Assembly (NCBI RefSeq): GCF_000471905.2
Contig: NW_006495906.1
Location: 604,222-668,221, forward strand
DNA length: 64,000 nt
Source of the DNA: Amborella trichopoda
Lineage: Eukaryota > Streptophyta > Magnoliopsida > Amborellales > Amborellaceae
Direction: 5' to 3'
Shown here: positions 1-9,138 of the stretch, piece after piece
Position numbering within the stretch: position 1 is the first letter of the stretch
How the letters are laid out: every line of letters begins with the position of its first letter
Program-made: the position numbers and the translations under genes
The notes under the pieces: model-generated
What the model was told of the DNA's origin: nothing
Seen by the model: the letters and a program-made list of their open reading frames with translations, nothing else
The model's database searches: none

Positions 1-1665
1 TACGCGGACCCTTCACTTGCTTAATAAAATTTTTATCTTGCCTAATGTTGGGTCACGTCTTGGGAGAGAGAGGAAGGAGAGAGAAATTTTTGGGTCGGGC
101 TTAGCATTTCTATTTCCTCTCTCTCTTTCCTCTCTTTCTCTCTTCTCTTTTTCTCGCTTTCTCTCGCTTCCTGACTCTTATCTTTCTCTCTATTTCTCTC
201 TCTTTCTCTCTTCTCTTTCTCTCTGTTTCTCTCTTCTCTTTCACAAACGGTGGAGGCGTATCACCATCTGTGCTTCATTCTTTCTTCCTCTATTCTTCTC
301 TCTTTCCTTCTCGTGGTCCCACAGGACCACTAACCCTCTTTCCTTTTCCTTTTACCCCCGCATGACCACTTCCTCCATGTGGACCCTCGGGTGTACCTCC
401 TTCTTTTCTTAATTACCCCTGTTCATCCCTTTTCTTTTCTTTTTCCATACTCCCTCGCAGCACCCTTCTTAGGACACCCTAGTGGTGACTCCCCTCTCTC
501 ACGTCGTCCCGTGTGACAACCATGCCCCAAATCCTTCTTCCCCTAACGCCACGCTATCCTCTACCTATCGTCACATGAACATCTTGCCTTTCGCCGTGCA
601 CATAACATAACCCAGCACTGTCTCGTGCATGCTCTTACCTATTGCAGTCTCGTGCACTCATCTTACCTATCGCTGCGCAAACCCATCTTTCCCCTACGCT
701 GTGCACAACCCATCTTCCTTGATTGCCTTGTGCGATCTGTCATCCCCCATCACCATGCGCGACCGAGGTCTATCACCGACAACCACCATTTCACGGCCTC
801 GCCTTCGCTGCTATCACCCTGCTTTCACCTCTCTTTCTCTCTTTAGTAGCCCCAACCTTGCTGCTCCATCTCTCTGCAACCAACCCACACCAGTTACACC
901 ACCTTTGTCGAGCCCTCAATCTCGTTAAGCCACCTTGCTCACTTTCTAACCTCACTCGCTCTTCCTTTACCTCTGCTACAACCCACCTTGCTGCTCCCTC
1001 TATTAGCCTGTCTTGCTCCACTCCCTTCATCTGTGATCAACCTTAGGCACCTTGTTGCACCAACCAACCTGCCCATCTTGGCCTCCTCTTCCTCTGTTGT
1101 TGGCCCACCTTTGTTGCCCTCTCCTTCTTCTTCTTCGTTGCCCCGCTTAGCCACTTGCTTCCTCTCTTTCTGGTAGCTGCCCCACCACCACCTGCAATCA
1201 CAGCTCGTGTTGCAGCAATCTCCACCTCCTCTCACCACTAGAACCAGGTGGTGATTGAGCCACCACCTCTGTTGCTACTCAGTTTGCCTTCATTTCCTGT
1301 TCTTCCCTCACCTTCTTCTTTACGCCAGTCCACCCTGTCGTGCGCAACCCATATCAACCACGACTACCACACTGCTGCCCCTCTCTCAGCCTTTGCCACT
1401 ACTCTCTCTTTCCAACTCACTGCAGTCAGGTGGCAGCCTCTCCTGCCAACTCCTCTCTTTCTGCAACCTGGTGCGCCATCTCTCTGCCACCTTCTTCCCT
1501 CTACTCTCCTCACCATTGCCCTCGCCTTCAACCAGACAACAGCCTCTATTGCTGCCCCCTTTCTTTCTATTGCACCACACTTCTTCGCCATCTCCGCAAT
1601 TCTCCGCCTCTCTTTCCACCTCACGCAACAATCTCCGCAACCCATCTGCCATGTCTGTCACTTCC
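1..1665 (+). repeat. Long Tat-type LTR copy 1, left part (R and CT-rich U5)
   Basis: No host gene is seen here. Positions 17-100 (aataaaat, then tgttgggtca, gagaggaaggagagagaaattttt) match the reverse complement of about 8960-9060 and have the same layout as 45615-45720 and 62475-62580, the transcription start and R region of three other long LTRs. A C/T-rich stretch (about 115-1660) follows, with several proline/serine/leucine-rich frames on the plus strand and arginine/glutamate-rich frames on the minus strand; these are composition artefacts. Weak copies of the short palindromic units found in the other LTRs occur around 540-760 (cgtgcac, gtgcatg). I infer that this is the downstream half of an LTR whose U3 lies left of the window and whose U5 is interrupted by the gypsy insertion at 1666. 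Confidence 0.6.
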
Positions 1666-2233
1666 TGATATAGCCATGCCCCTTAGTAACTGGGCCAAAG
1701 AAGGGTCGTAGAACCCATGAGGGAAAGAAAGGGTAATGAAAATTATTACGGTTATTTATTAGAATTATTTTAATTTTTCTTTTGTTTAGGAAGTGCGTAG
1801 GGATAATTAGCAGAGAGACTTTAGAGTTTATATTGTGTTTATCTTGTATCGATTAGGTTAGTTTGAGGGATATAATTAAGATAAGGGTGAATTTAGAAGA
1901 GAATTTATCTTTATCAACAATAACCAACTAGGGAGGTCTTTTTTGGGTAAAACATGAGAGGGAAACGTGGTTATCTAGAAGCCCGTGATTATGAGAGAGA
2001 GAAAATAGGGATAGGTGTAGAGAGAAGCTTTTTATTAGTTATCTTATTTTAATCTATTTAAAGGGACATCTCATTTCAATGTAAATCAGTCTATGAATCG
2101 AATAAAAATTAGTTTCTTGAAAGAGATTATTTTGGGGGTGGATTCCCTTGCAGACCTTTGAGAGAGGGTATTTTTCTCTTAACCTTCCTTCTTTTTATTT
2201 TCAATTTTCTGGTTTTATTCTCTCTTTGCATCA
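1666..2233 (+). repeat. 5' LTR of the gypsy element
   Basis: It starts TGATATAGCC and ends TGCATCA, two bases before the primer site. It aligns over its whole length with 5991-6563, differing by scattered substitutions and small indels. A TATA-like tatttaaag lies at about 2055-2063 and a gaataaaa polyadenylation-type motif at about 2098-2106, giving the usual U3-R-U5 order. Confidence 0.9.
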
Positions 2234-2235
2234 AT

Positions 2236-2248
2236 TGGTATCAGAGCC
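2236..2248 (+). other. Primer binding site (tRNA-iMet type)
   Basis: The sequence tggtatcagagcc lies two bases after the 5' LTR. It is the common plant primer site complementary to the 3' end of initiator tRNA-Met. Its position confirms the LTR boundary and the plus orientation of the element. Confidence 0.92.
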
Positions 2249-2256
2249 AAGTTCCG

Positions 2257-3357
2257 ATGGCTTCACAAGAGACAACCCTCGATGGATTAATGGTATTGAC
2301 TGGATTAGTTCAAGCCCTAGCAGAGAGAGTAGACTAATTCATGCCTGTAGCTGCGAAAGTCGATGAGCTTGCCCAAAGGTTCGCTCAGCTTCAGGATGGA
2401 ACGAATCCGAAGACCGTCGTTGGAACTCAAGGCAACTGAGATGAAAGAGGTATGCATCTTATTCCTAACCAACCTCGGGTGGCCCCGGCTAATAACGAAT
2501 TCAATGAACGAATTCTTGGATTGTTGGAAAGAGAAAGAGAACCTGGAATAAAAATTGATATTCCAGAGTTCCATGGTCGATTGCATGCAGATGATTTTCT
2601 TGATTGGCTAAGTAAAGTACAGAAAGTCTTTGAGTACAAAGATATTGCAGATCACAAAAAAGTAAAACTAGTAGCCACAAAATTTTCAGGCCATGCATTG
2701 GTTTGGTAGGATGACTTGCAACAGGATCGTCTTCGACAATGCAAGGAAAAGATTAATTCATGAGAAAAGATAAAGACGAAGATGCGCCGAAAATTTTTAC
2801 CAATAAGTTATGCCTGAACTTTGTACCAAAGATGTCAAAACCTCAAGCAAGGTGAAAAGTTAGTAAGTGACTATACTGAAGAGTACTATATTTTGACATC
2901 TAGGGCAAATTTACAAGAGGATGAAGATCAAAAAATAAGTCGTTACTTGAATGGGCTAAATCAAGGCATTCAGAAGGAATTGGCCTTCCAGATGTCTGAT
3001 GCCTATACTTTGGCCCTCAAAGCAGAGGAAAGAATCAATCTGGGCCTTGGGAGAAATAGCTTAGTGACAAGAGGCTTTACTTCAATACAGGGGCAGCAAG
3101 CTTTAACCTTTAGAAGACCACCTATAGGGTATGGAAACCAAACTTTTCAGAATTTTCCAACTAGGCCAAACCCTAATATGGGGAGAGGTGGTGTTGGGAG
3201 AGGGTTAGGAGCACTTAAAACACTTCGTGATAATACACAAATAGTGTGTTTCAAATGCCAACAGTTTGGATATATGGCATTCAATTGCCCCTCATGGCAA
3301 ACCCTTGTCAAAGTTAATTTGGTTGAAGAAAATTATGAAGAAGAAGTTGATGAATGA
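2257..3357 (+). pseudogene. gag of the gypsy element, disrupted
   Basis: The first ATG after the primer site (2257, MASQETT) opens a gag frame that breaks near 2330. Gag resumes at 2452-2709 (IDIPEFHGRLHADDFLDWL, a typical retrotransposon gag start) and at 2821-3357 (YQRCQNLKQGEKLVSDYTEEY, the gag core). A nucleocapsid zinc knuckle lies near 3247-3290: CFKCQQFGYMAFNC. Its spacing is that of a CCHC knuckle, but the histidine is a tyrosine, so zinc binding should be impaired. Stop codons at about 2707 and 2761 and frame changes show that the gene is dead. The capsid part would package the RNA in virus-like particles. Confidence 0.85.
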
Positions 3358-4473
3358 TACACTTATAAAGGCCAAGGTTATATTGGGGTGAGCCAGTCTT
3401 ATGAAGGGACTGGGCCTTTCAAAGGTGAAGTTGAGGATTTGTATGGAGACGAAGAGGGTGAAGTTTTAGTTGTTCAGCGAAGTGTATTATCAACCCCAAT
3501 ACCTAACGAGGATGAAAAGTAGCTGCAACATAATATTTTTCAAACAATTTGCACATCAGGAGGAAAGTTATGCACAATATTAATTGATAGACTATATGAG
3601 TGGCTTGTGATGTCATTCAACCTTTCTAATGCACCAAGTACATTCATGCAACTAATGACTGAGGTACTTTGTCCATTTATTTGTAAATTTGTTGTGGTTT
3701 ATTTTGATGATATTTTGCTTTTTAGGGCTAACTCACATGATCATCTTAACCACTTGCAATAAGTTTTTAATGTGCTAAGAAAGGAATCACTTATTGTGAT
3801 TTTGAAAAAATGTTCATTTATGACAAACAATGTCGTGTTTCTGGGGTATGTTGCTTCTTTTGAGGGAATTAAGGTGGATCAAGAAAAAGTGAAAGCCATA
3901 ACTGAGTGGCCGATGTCAAAGTCACTCATTAAGGTGCGTTCTTTTCATGGCCTAGCGACCTTTTATCGTCAATTTATCAGAAATTTCAGCACTCTAATAA
4001 CAGCAGTGACTGATTGTATGAAGGTTGAAAAGTTTTCATGGAATCCCACTGCTGAAAAGAGCTTCACTCTAATTAAACAAAAGATGATGCAAGCACCAGT
4101 ACTTGCCTTACCAGATTTTTTTAAGGTGTTTGAGATTGAAATTGATGCATCAAATGTTGGCATAGGGGTAGATCTAAGTCAAGAGGGACAACCATTGACC
4201 TTCTTTAGTGAGAAATTGAATGATGCACGTAAGAAGTATTCAGTGTATTACCTCGAGTTTTATGCAATGGTGCAAGCCTTACGCTACTAGAGGCACTACC
4301 AGATTCATAGAGGGTTTGTCCTATACCCAGATCATGAAGCACTCCGGTATTAGAGTTCCCAGAAAAAGTTGAATGCATGACATGCTAAGTGGATGGCCTT
4401 CCTTCAAGAGTACACCTTCCTATTAAAGCACAAGGCTGGAACCCAAAATAAGGCAGTTGGTGCTTTAAGTTGA
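3358..4473 (+). pseudogene. pol N-terminal part of the gypsy element: protease remnant, partial RT, RNase H
   Basis: After gag the frame reads to [12 protein letters not shown] at about 3553-3588, which is where the protease active site should begin. It then jumps straight to [19 protein letters not shown], the middle of reverse transcriptase. The protease catalytic loop and about half of RT are therefore deleted at about 3588. The RT catalytic motif VVYFDD survives near 3690-3710. RT thumb and RNase H follow (3772-4290: [25 protein letters not shown] with the first RNase H aspartate, [10 protein letters not shown] with the glutamate). Beyond a stop at 4288 the third aspartate region reads YPDHEAL, but the final VADALSR is changed to AVGALS. 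Stops at about 3522, 3762, 4288 and 4351 make this non-functional. Confidence 0.85.
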
Positions 4474-4479
4474 CGGGTA

Positions 4480-5586
4480 GTGTTGCTTAGAACTTTGTCT
4501 ATAGAAGTGTTGGGATTTGAAATGATAAAAGATCAATATAAAGTTGATCCAATTTTCAGCAAGATCCTTGAAAGGTGTGTTGATGGGCGAGACCCTATGG
4601 GTGAGTATCTCGTGCATGATGATTGTTTATTTAAAGGTGTACAGTTATGTATACCTAATTGCTCCCTAAGGGAGAAGATAATCATGGAGCTTCATGGTGG
4701 GGGCAGGGGTGGACACTTTGGGAATGACAAAACTATGGCTATGGTTGGGGAAAAATATTTTTGGCCACGTATGCAACGAGATGTTGATCGATTTGTGACT
4801 CGATGTCGAACTTGCCAAGTATCTAAAAGTCACACACAAAATACAGGTCTTTATACTCCTCTTCCGGTTTCAGATGCCCCATGGGTTGATATTGCTATGG
4901 ATTTTGTGCTTGGACTTCCACGTACCACACGCGATATGGACTCTATTTTTGTTGTCGTTGATCGATTTTCCAAAATGGCACATTTTTTTGCTTGTAGAAG
5001 AACTATGAATGCTACACATATCGCGAATCTCTTTTTTAAAGCTATTGTAAGTCTGCATGGTGTTCCTAAGTCTATTACATCTGATCGGGATAGAAAATTT
5101 TTAAGTCATTTTTGGCGCACTTTATGGAAGCGCATGGGAACCAAACTTCAATTTTCTAGTGCCTATCATTCTCAAACAGATGGGCAGACCGAAGTAGTGA
5201 ATAGGAGCCTTCGTAACCTCTTGAGGAGTATTGTTGGCGATAACATATCTCAGTGGGACCTCGCTTTGTCTCAGGCTGAGTTTGCTTACAACAGTTCAAT
5301 AAATCGATCTACAGAAAAATCGCCATTTGAGATTGTTAATGGGCGGACGCCTAATCATGTGTTGGACCTTGTGCCATTACCCATGCTAGGCAAGATAAGT
5401 GATGATGCCAATACTTTTACTGAGCATATTCAAGATTTGCAAGCCCAAATCAAGAAGAAAATTGAGGAGAGCAATGCAAAGTATCAAAAAGCCTCAAATG
5501 AGCATAGAAGAGAGAAGATTTTCAAGAAGGGTGACTTAGTAATTGTGTATTTGTCAAAAGGAAAGGTTTCCGTTGGGAACCTATAA
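4480..5586 (+). CDS. Integrase of the gypsy element (long open frame, 3' end broken)
   Basis: This is the longest intact frame of the element (368 codons). It holds an N-terminal HHCC zinc finger (LHGGGRGGHFG, then CRTCQVSK) and the rve catalytic core with all three acidic residues: D in PWVDIAMDFVLGLPRT, D in KSITSDRDRKFL, E in TDGQTEVVNRSLR. Integrase inserts the retrotransposon DNA into the host genome. The C-terminal domain runs out of frame after FKKGDLVIVYLSKGKVSVG. Its remainder (NxLKSKKVGHCRISK, YKVELPKAWDIFPIFNVADLFEFHGDP) is readable at about 5590-5730 with stops. No classical chromodomain is recognisable. The start is only the first Met of the open frame; in life it would be released from the Gag-Pol polyprotein. 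Confidence 0.85.
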   Translation: MLLRTLSIEVLGFEMIKDQYKVDPIFSKILERCVDGRDPMGEYLVHDDCLFKGVQLCIPNCSLREKIIMELHGGGRGGHFGNDKTMAMVGEKYFWPRMQRDVDRFVTRCRTCQVSKSHTQNTGLYTPLPVSDAPWVDIAMDFVLGLPRTTRDMDSIFVVVDRFSKMAHFFACRRTMNATHIANLFFKAIVSLHGVPKSITSDRDRKFLSHFWRTLWKRMGTKLQFSSAYHSQTDGQTEVVNRSLRNLLRSIVGDNISQWDLALSQAEFAYNSSINRSTEKSPFEIVNGRTPNHVLDLVPLPMLGKISDDANTFTEHIQDLQAQIKKKIEESNAKYQKASNEHRREKIFKKGDLVIVYLSKGKVSVGNL

Positions 5587-5977
5587 TAAACTCAAGTCCA
5601 AGAAAGTAGGTCATTGCCGCATCTCGAAGTAATATGGGAACAATGCATATAAAGTAGAATTACCAAAGGCATGGGATATCTTCCCGATATTTAATGTTGC
5701 TGACTTATTTGAGTTTCACGGAGACCCTGTAGAAGTTGCAGAAGATGTAGTTGATGTGATGAAGAAATTACCAAGAAGAAAGATAATGAAATTGAGCAAG
5801 TTTTGAAGACCGAAAGATTTCAAACTCGAGAGGGTTCCTATTGCCAATTTCTAACCAAATCGAAGGGCAAGCCATACTCTGATAGCACATGGATTTCTGA
5901 GCCAGAGTTCAAAAGAGTGGATTCAAACTTATATCGCATATATACTGCAGTCAACCCACCAGAGTCGAGTTCCTTTC
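5587..5977 (+). pseudogene. Remnant of integrase C-terminus and 3' coding end
   Basis: This continues the integrase tail through several stops and frame changes. YKVELPKAWDIF and FNVADLFEFHGDP are followed by an acidic stretch (VAEDVVDVMKK). An 88-codon frame from 5803 runs on into the 3' LTR and contains SDSTWISEPEFKRVD, like the end of CRM-type polyproteins. It has no independent function. Confidence 0.6.
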
Positions 5978-5990
5978 AACTGGGGGAGAA
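5978..5990 (+). other. Polypurine tract of the gypsy element
   Basis: The purine-rich run aactgggggagaa lies immediately before the TG of the 3' LTR. This is the expected site of plus-strand priming during reverse transcription. Confidence 0.85.
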
Positions 5991-6563
5991 TGATATTGCC
6001 ATGCCCCTTCGTGACTGGGCCAAAGAAGGGTCGCAGGACCCAAGAGGGAAAGAAAGGGAAATGACGTAATAAGGGAAATTTATTAGGGTTATTTATTAGG
6101 ATGATTTTAATTATTCTTTTGTTTAGGGAGTGCATAGGGATAATTAACAGAGCGATTTTAGAGTTTATATTATGTTTATCTTGTATCGATTGGGTTAGTT
6201 TGAGGGATATAATTTGGATAAGGGTAAATTTAGAAGAGAGTTTATCTTTATCAACAATAACCAACTAGGGAGGCCTTTTTTAGGTAAAACATGAGAGGGA
6301 AAACATGGCTATCTAGAAGCTCGTGGATATGAGATAGAAGATAGGTGTAAAGAGAAGCTTTTTATTAGTTATCTTATGTTAATCTACTTAAATGGACATC
6401 TCCTTCCATTGTAAATCAGTTTATGAGTTGAATAAAAATTGATCTCTTGAAAGAGATTGATTTTGGGGTGGATTCCCTTGCAGACCTTTGAGAAAGAGTA
6501 TTTTTCTCTTAACCTTCCTTCCTTTAATTGTCAATTTTCTGGTTTTATTCTGTGCCTGCATCG
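5991..6563 (+). repeat. 3' LTR of the gypsy element
   Basis: It starts TGATATTGCC and matches 1666-2233 throughout. The last aligned bases are tgcatc, after which the two copies diverge. The final CA of the 5' copy is CG here. Moderate divergence between the two LTRs indicates that the insertion is not recent. Confidence 0.88.
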
Positions 6564-7759
6564 CTTTCGGCCCACCATTCTCTTTACGATTTCCTGCAAG
6601 CTCTCCTATCCTCTTTTGCTGCATTTTCTCTCACTAGAAACCCACAAGATAAAAAAAACTATAAAAAAAAACCCACAAGCGAAATCTGTTCTCCTTTCTT
6701 CTTCTCGTCCTTTTTCGTTTCGTTAACACCGAAACTATCACGTCTCTTTCCTTCTTCAAACCCAACACCGAAACTTTCGTGCCACTTTCCCTCTCCAAAA
6801 CCAATACTCAACCTTTTCTCTCCATTAGCTAAAAGCGTTACCCTCTTGTTTTTTTACTTCTCTCAAAACCCAAACAAACAAACATTCTCTCTCTCTCCTA
6901 ACTAATTCATTAGTTTAATTTAATTGAAACATTCTCTCTCTTAACTAAATTTTTTTTTTTTTATATTAAACCATCAACATTCTCTCTCTCAAATAAAGTT
7001 TTGTTTTTATTTTATTAAAACATCCCATTTTACTTCTTCCACCTTTCCCCTTTAATATTATTCCATTTTACTCCTTCCTTTCATTTTATTTTGTTTACTT
7101 CAATTTATTTTCCTTTATTACATTTTATTTTATTTCACTTATTTTATCCTACCCCACCTTACTCTATTTTATTCATTTACTTAATTTTATTACCTCATCT
7201 TATCTCATTTTATTTCTTACATCACTTTTATTTTATTTTACTTCATTTCATTTTATTTATTTCACTTCACTTCATTCCATTTTACTCCTATTTTATCTTC
7301 TAAATTTTATTCTATTTTTAACCCATCCCTTTCAATTTCATTTCATCTCATTCCACTTTCCTTTTCATTTCACTTCATTTTATTTTATTTTGTCTTCGAC
7401 AAGTCAGGGTCCCTAGACCCACTTGTTAAGAAATCTTACGTGTATGTGTGTGTGTGTGTGTGTTTGCAAGAAAGGAGAAACAGGTCAAGGGAGGCGATTC
7501 CAAACCGGCCGCAAGCCCGGGGGCATTCTAACATGATCTAAGAGGGTGCCCACGCGAGCTAGCCTGAGCATGTCACGGAGCCACGTGAAGTAAGTCCTGC
7601 CTCACGACCCCAATTTCTTTCTCACCGGTTGGTACTCCTACCCCCGTCTTCTTTATGTGGTTCCCGAGAAAGCAATCTCAGGTCTCGGGTCCATCTCGAA
7701 CCCGAAACCATGCCACCAGGTAAACCCGACCCGGAGGGTGAAATTGAGGCACCTAACCA
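6564..7759 (+). repeat. Long Tat-type LTR copy 1, right part (end of U5)
   Basis: No gene is seen. 6564-6900 is C/T-rich; 6900-7390 is low-complexity A/T with repeated ttttattt and cttcattt motifs; a (GT)n run lies at about 7440-7463. From about 7390 to 7759 the sequence follows the last 330 bp of the LTR at 47180-47509 (agaaggagaa, gggaggcgatt, gatctaagaggg, gcccacg, accggttggtact, gtctcgggtc, ggagggtgaaatt) and ends at the same cctaacca. That is the expected 3' end of this LTR family. I infer that 1-1665 and 6564-7759 were once continuous. Confidence 0.6.
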
Positions 7760-8079
7760 AAGAGAAAAGAGAAGAGAAGAAGAAGGGGAAGAGGAAGAAG
7801 TAGAGAAGAGACAGAGAAAAGGAGAGAGGGAAGAGAGAAGGAAAAAGAGGAGAGATATGAGAGATAGAGAAGAGATAAGAGAGAGAGGACAGAAGAGTGA
7901 GAAAAGAATGAGAAGAAATGAAGTGAGAGAGATAATAGGGAGATGAGAGAATAAGGGAGAGAAGAAACAAAGAGAGAAAGGAGAGGAGAAATGGAAGAGA
8001 GGGAGAAGAGGAGGATAGAAGAGAGAGAAAAGAATCAGAAGAAAGGAAAGAAGAGGAAGAAAGGAGGGAGAGGAGAAGA

Positions 8080-8720
8080 GTCATACACGGTGGTGAGCAA
8101 TGCCGTGCATGATAGGAAAGAGAGAGATGAGAGAAAGTCATGAACAGCAATAAGTACTGTCGTTCATGACGGAAAAGAGAGAAGGGGAAAAGTCGTGTGC
8201 GGCGGTGAGCACTGTTACGCATGATAGGAAAGAGAGAGACGAGAGAAAGTCATGGACGTCGATAGGCACTGCCGTTCATAACAGAAGAGAGAGAAAGAGT
8301 ATGAACATGGATTGCTAAATGTTTTGCAAGCCATGATACAAGAGAGGGAAAGAGAAAGAACATGGATGACGTTAGGCTCTGTTGTCCATGACAGAGGAGA
8401 GAGAAGAAGATACATGCATGGCAATAAGCACGGCCGTGCATGACAAGTGAGAGAGAGAAGAAAAGATATGCACGGCAATAAACATCACCGTGCATGTCAA
8501 GAAGGACTCAAACACGACCCGGCCCGCCACTGGCGAAAGAGCCCAGTTCAATGTCCTTGTTAGAGAATGGGGTGAGAGACGTCATGCGCAGCGGTAAGTA
8601 CCGCCGTGCACGACGGGAGGAGAAGGAATTTGGATAGAGGCCTGTACTCATCCCAGAGAGACTGACAGAAAGGGGAAAATTTCATGCTCGGCAGTAGATA
8701 CCGCCGTGCACGACAGAGAA
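8080..8720 (-). repeat. Array of short palindromic units in U5 of LTR copy 2
   Basis: About ten units are spaced about 50-60 bp apart and separated by GA-rich (minus: CT-rich) spacer. Each has two complementary arms around a short loop, for example tgcacgg ... ccgtgca at about 8468-8494 and the cggccgtgcatg region at 8425-8441. The arms differ in sequence from those in LTR copies 3 and 4, but unit length and layout are alike. As RNA, each unit could form a short stem-loop. Confidence 0.75.
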
Positions 8721-9102
8721 GAAGAAAGAGAAAGAAACAAGAGAGGGAAAAGGAAAGGGAGAAGAGGAGAGAGAAAGAAAGGAGAAAGAGAGAGAAAGAG
8801 AGAAGAAGAGAGAGAAAGAAAGAAGAAGAGAGAAAGGAGGAATAGATAGAAAGAAAGAAAATGAGAGAGAAAGGAGGAAGAGAGAAAAAGAAAGAAGGAG
8901 AGAGAAAAAGAGAAGTAGAAGAGAGAAAGAGAGAAGAAGAGAAGAGAGGGAGAAGAGAGAAAAAAATTACCTTAAGCCCGGGCATACCGGTCCAAAAATT
9001 TCTCTCTCCTTCCTTTCTCTTCAAAACATGACCCAACAGTGAGCAAAGATAGAAATTTTATTCAATCAAACTAGGCCCCTTTACATTGACGTATAATGTG
9101 AC

Positions 9103-9138
9103 ATATATAGAGGTGGGCCCAAAACATGGGTGGATGCC
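9103..9138 (-). promoter_or_regulatory. TATA box and conserved upstream box of LTR copy 2
   Basis: On the minus strand the order is ttgggcatccacccatg, then tttgggcccacctc, then ctatatatg (TATA at 9103-9110). The same box immediately precedes the TATA motif in three other LTRs of the window, so it is the likely core promoter of this family. Confidence 0.65.

Larger units (their letters stand above)
1666..6563 (+). mobile_element. Ty3/gypsy LTR retrotransposon (CRM-like chromovirus), internally deleted
   Basis: A 4.9 kb element with two near-identical LTRs (1666-2233 and 5991-6563), a tRNA-iMet primer site right after the 5' LTR, a purine tract right before the 3' LTR, and the order gag, (protease remnant), RT, RNase H, integrase. 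Integrase after RNase H defines Ty3/gypsy. The integrase core and its C-terminal tail (NxLKSKK, later FNVADLFEFHGDP) resemble the CRM group of chromoviruses; that lineage call is from memory and is tentative. The protease active site and the N-terminal half of RT are missing, and all reading frames contain stops or shifts, so it cannot be autonomous. It sits inside CT-rich LTR sequence. A possible 5-bp target duplication (cttcc at 1661-1665, ctttc at 6564-6568) matches at 4 of 5 bases. Confidence 0.9.

Noticed and set aside
7653-9036. Long minus-strand open frames (189 and 158 codons) rich in Ser, Leu and Phe.
   Set aside because: They arise from GA/CT-rich low-complexity LTR sequence in which stops are rare. 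There is no domain or codon signal. The same applies to frames at 17-412, 42516-42884, 45607-45999 and 62522-62866.
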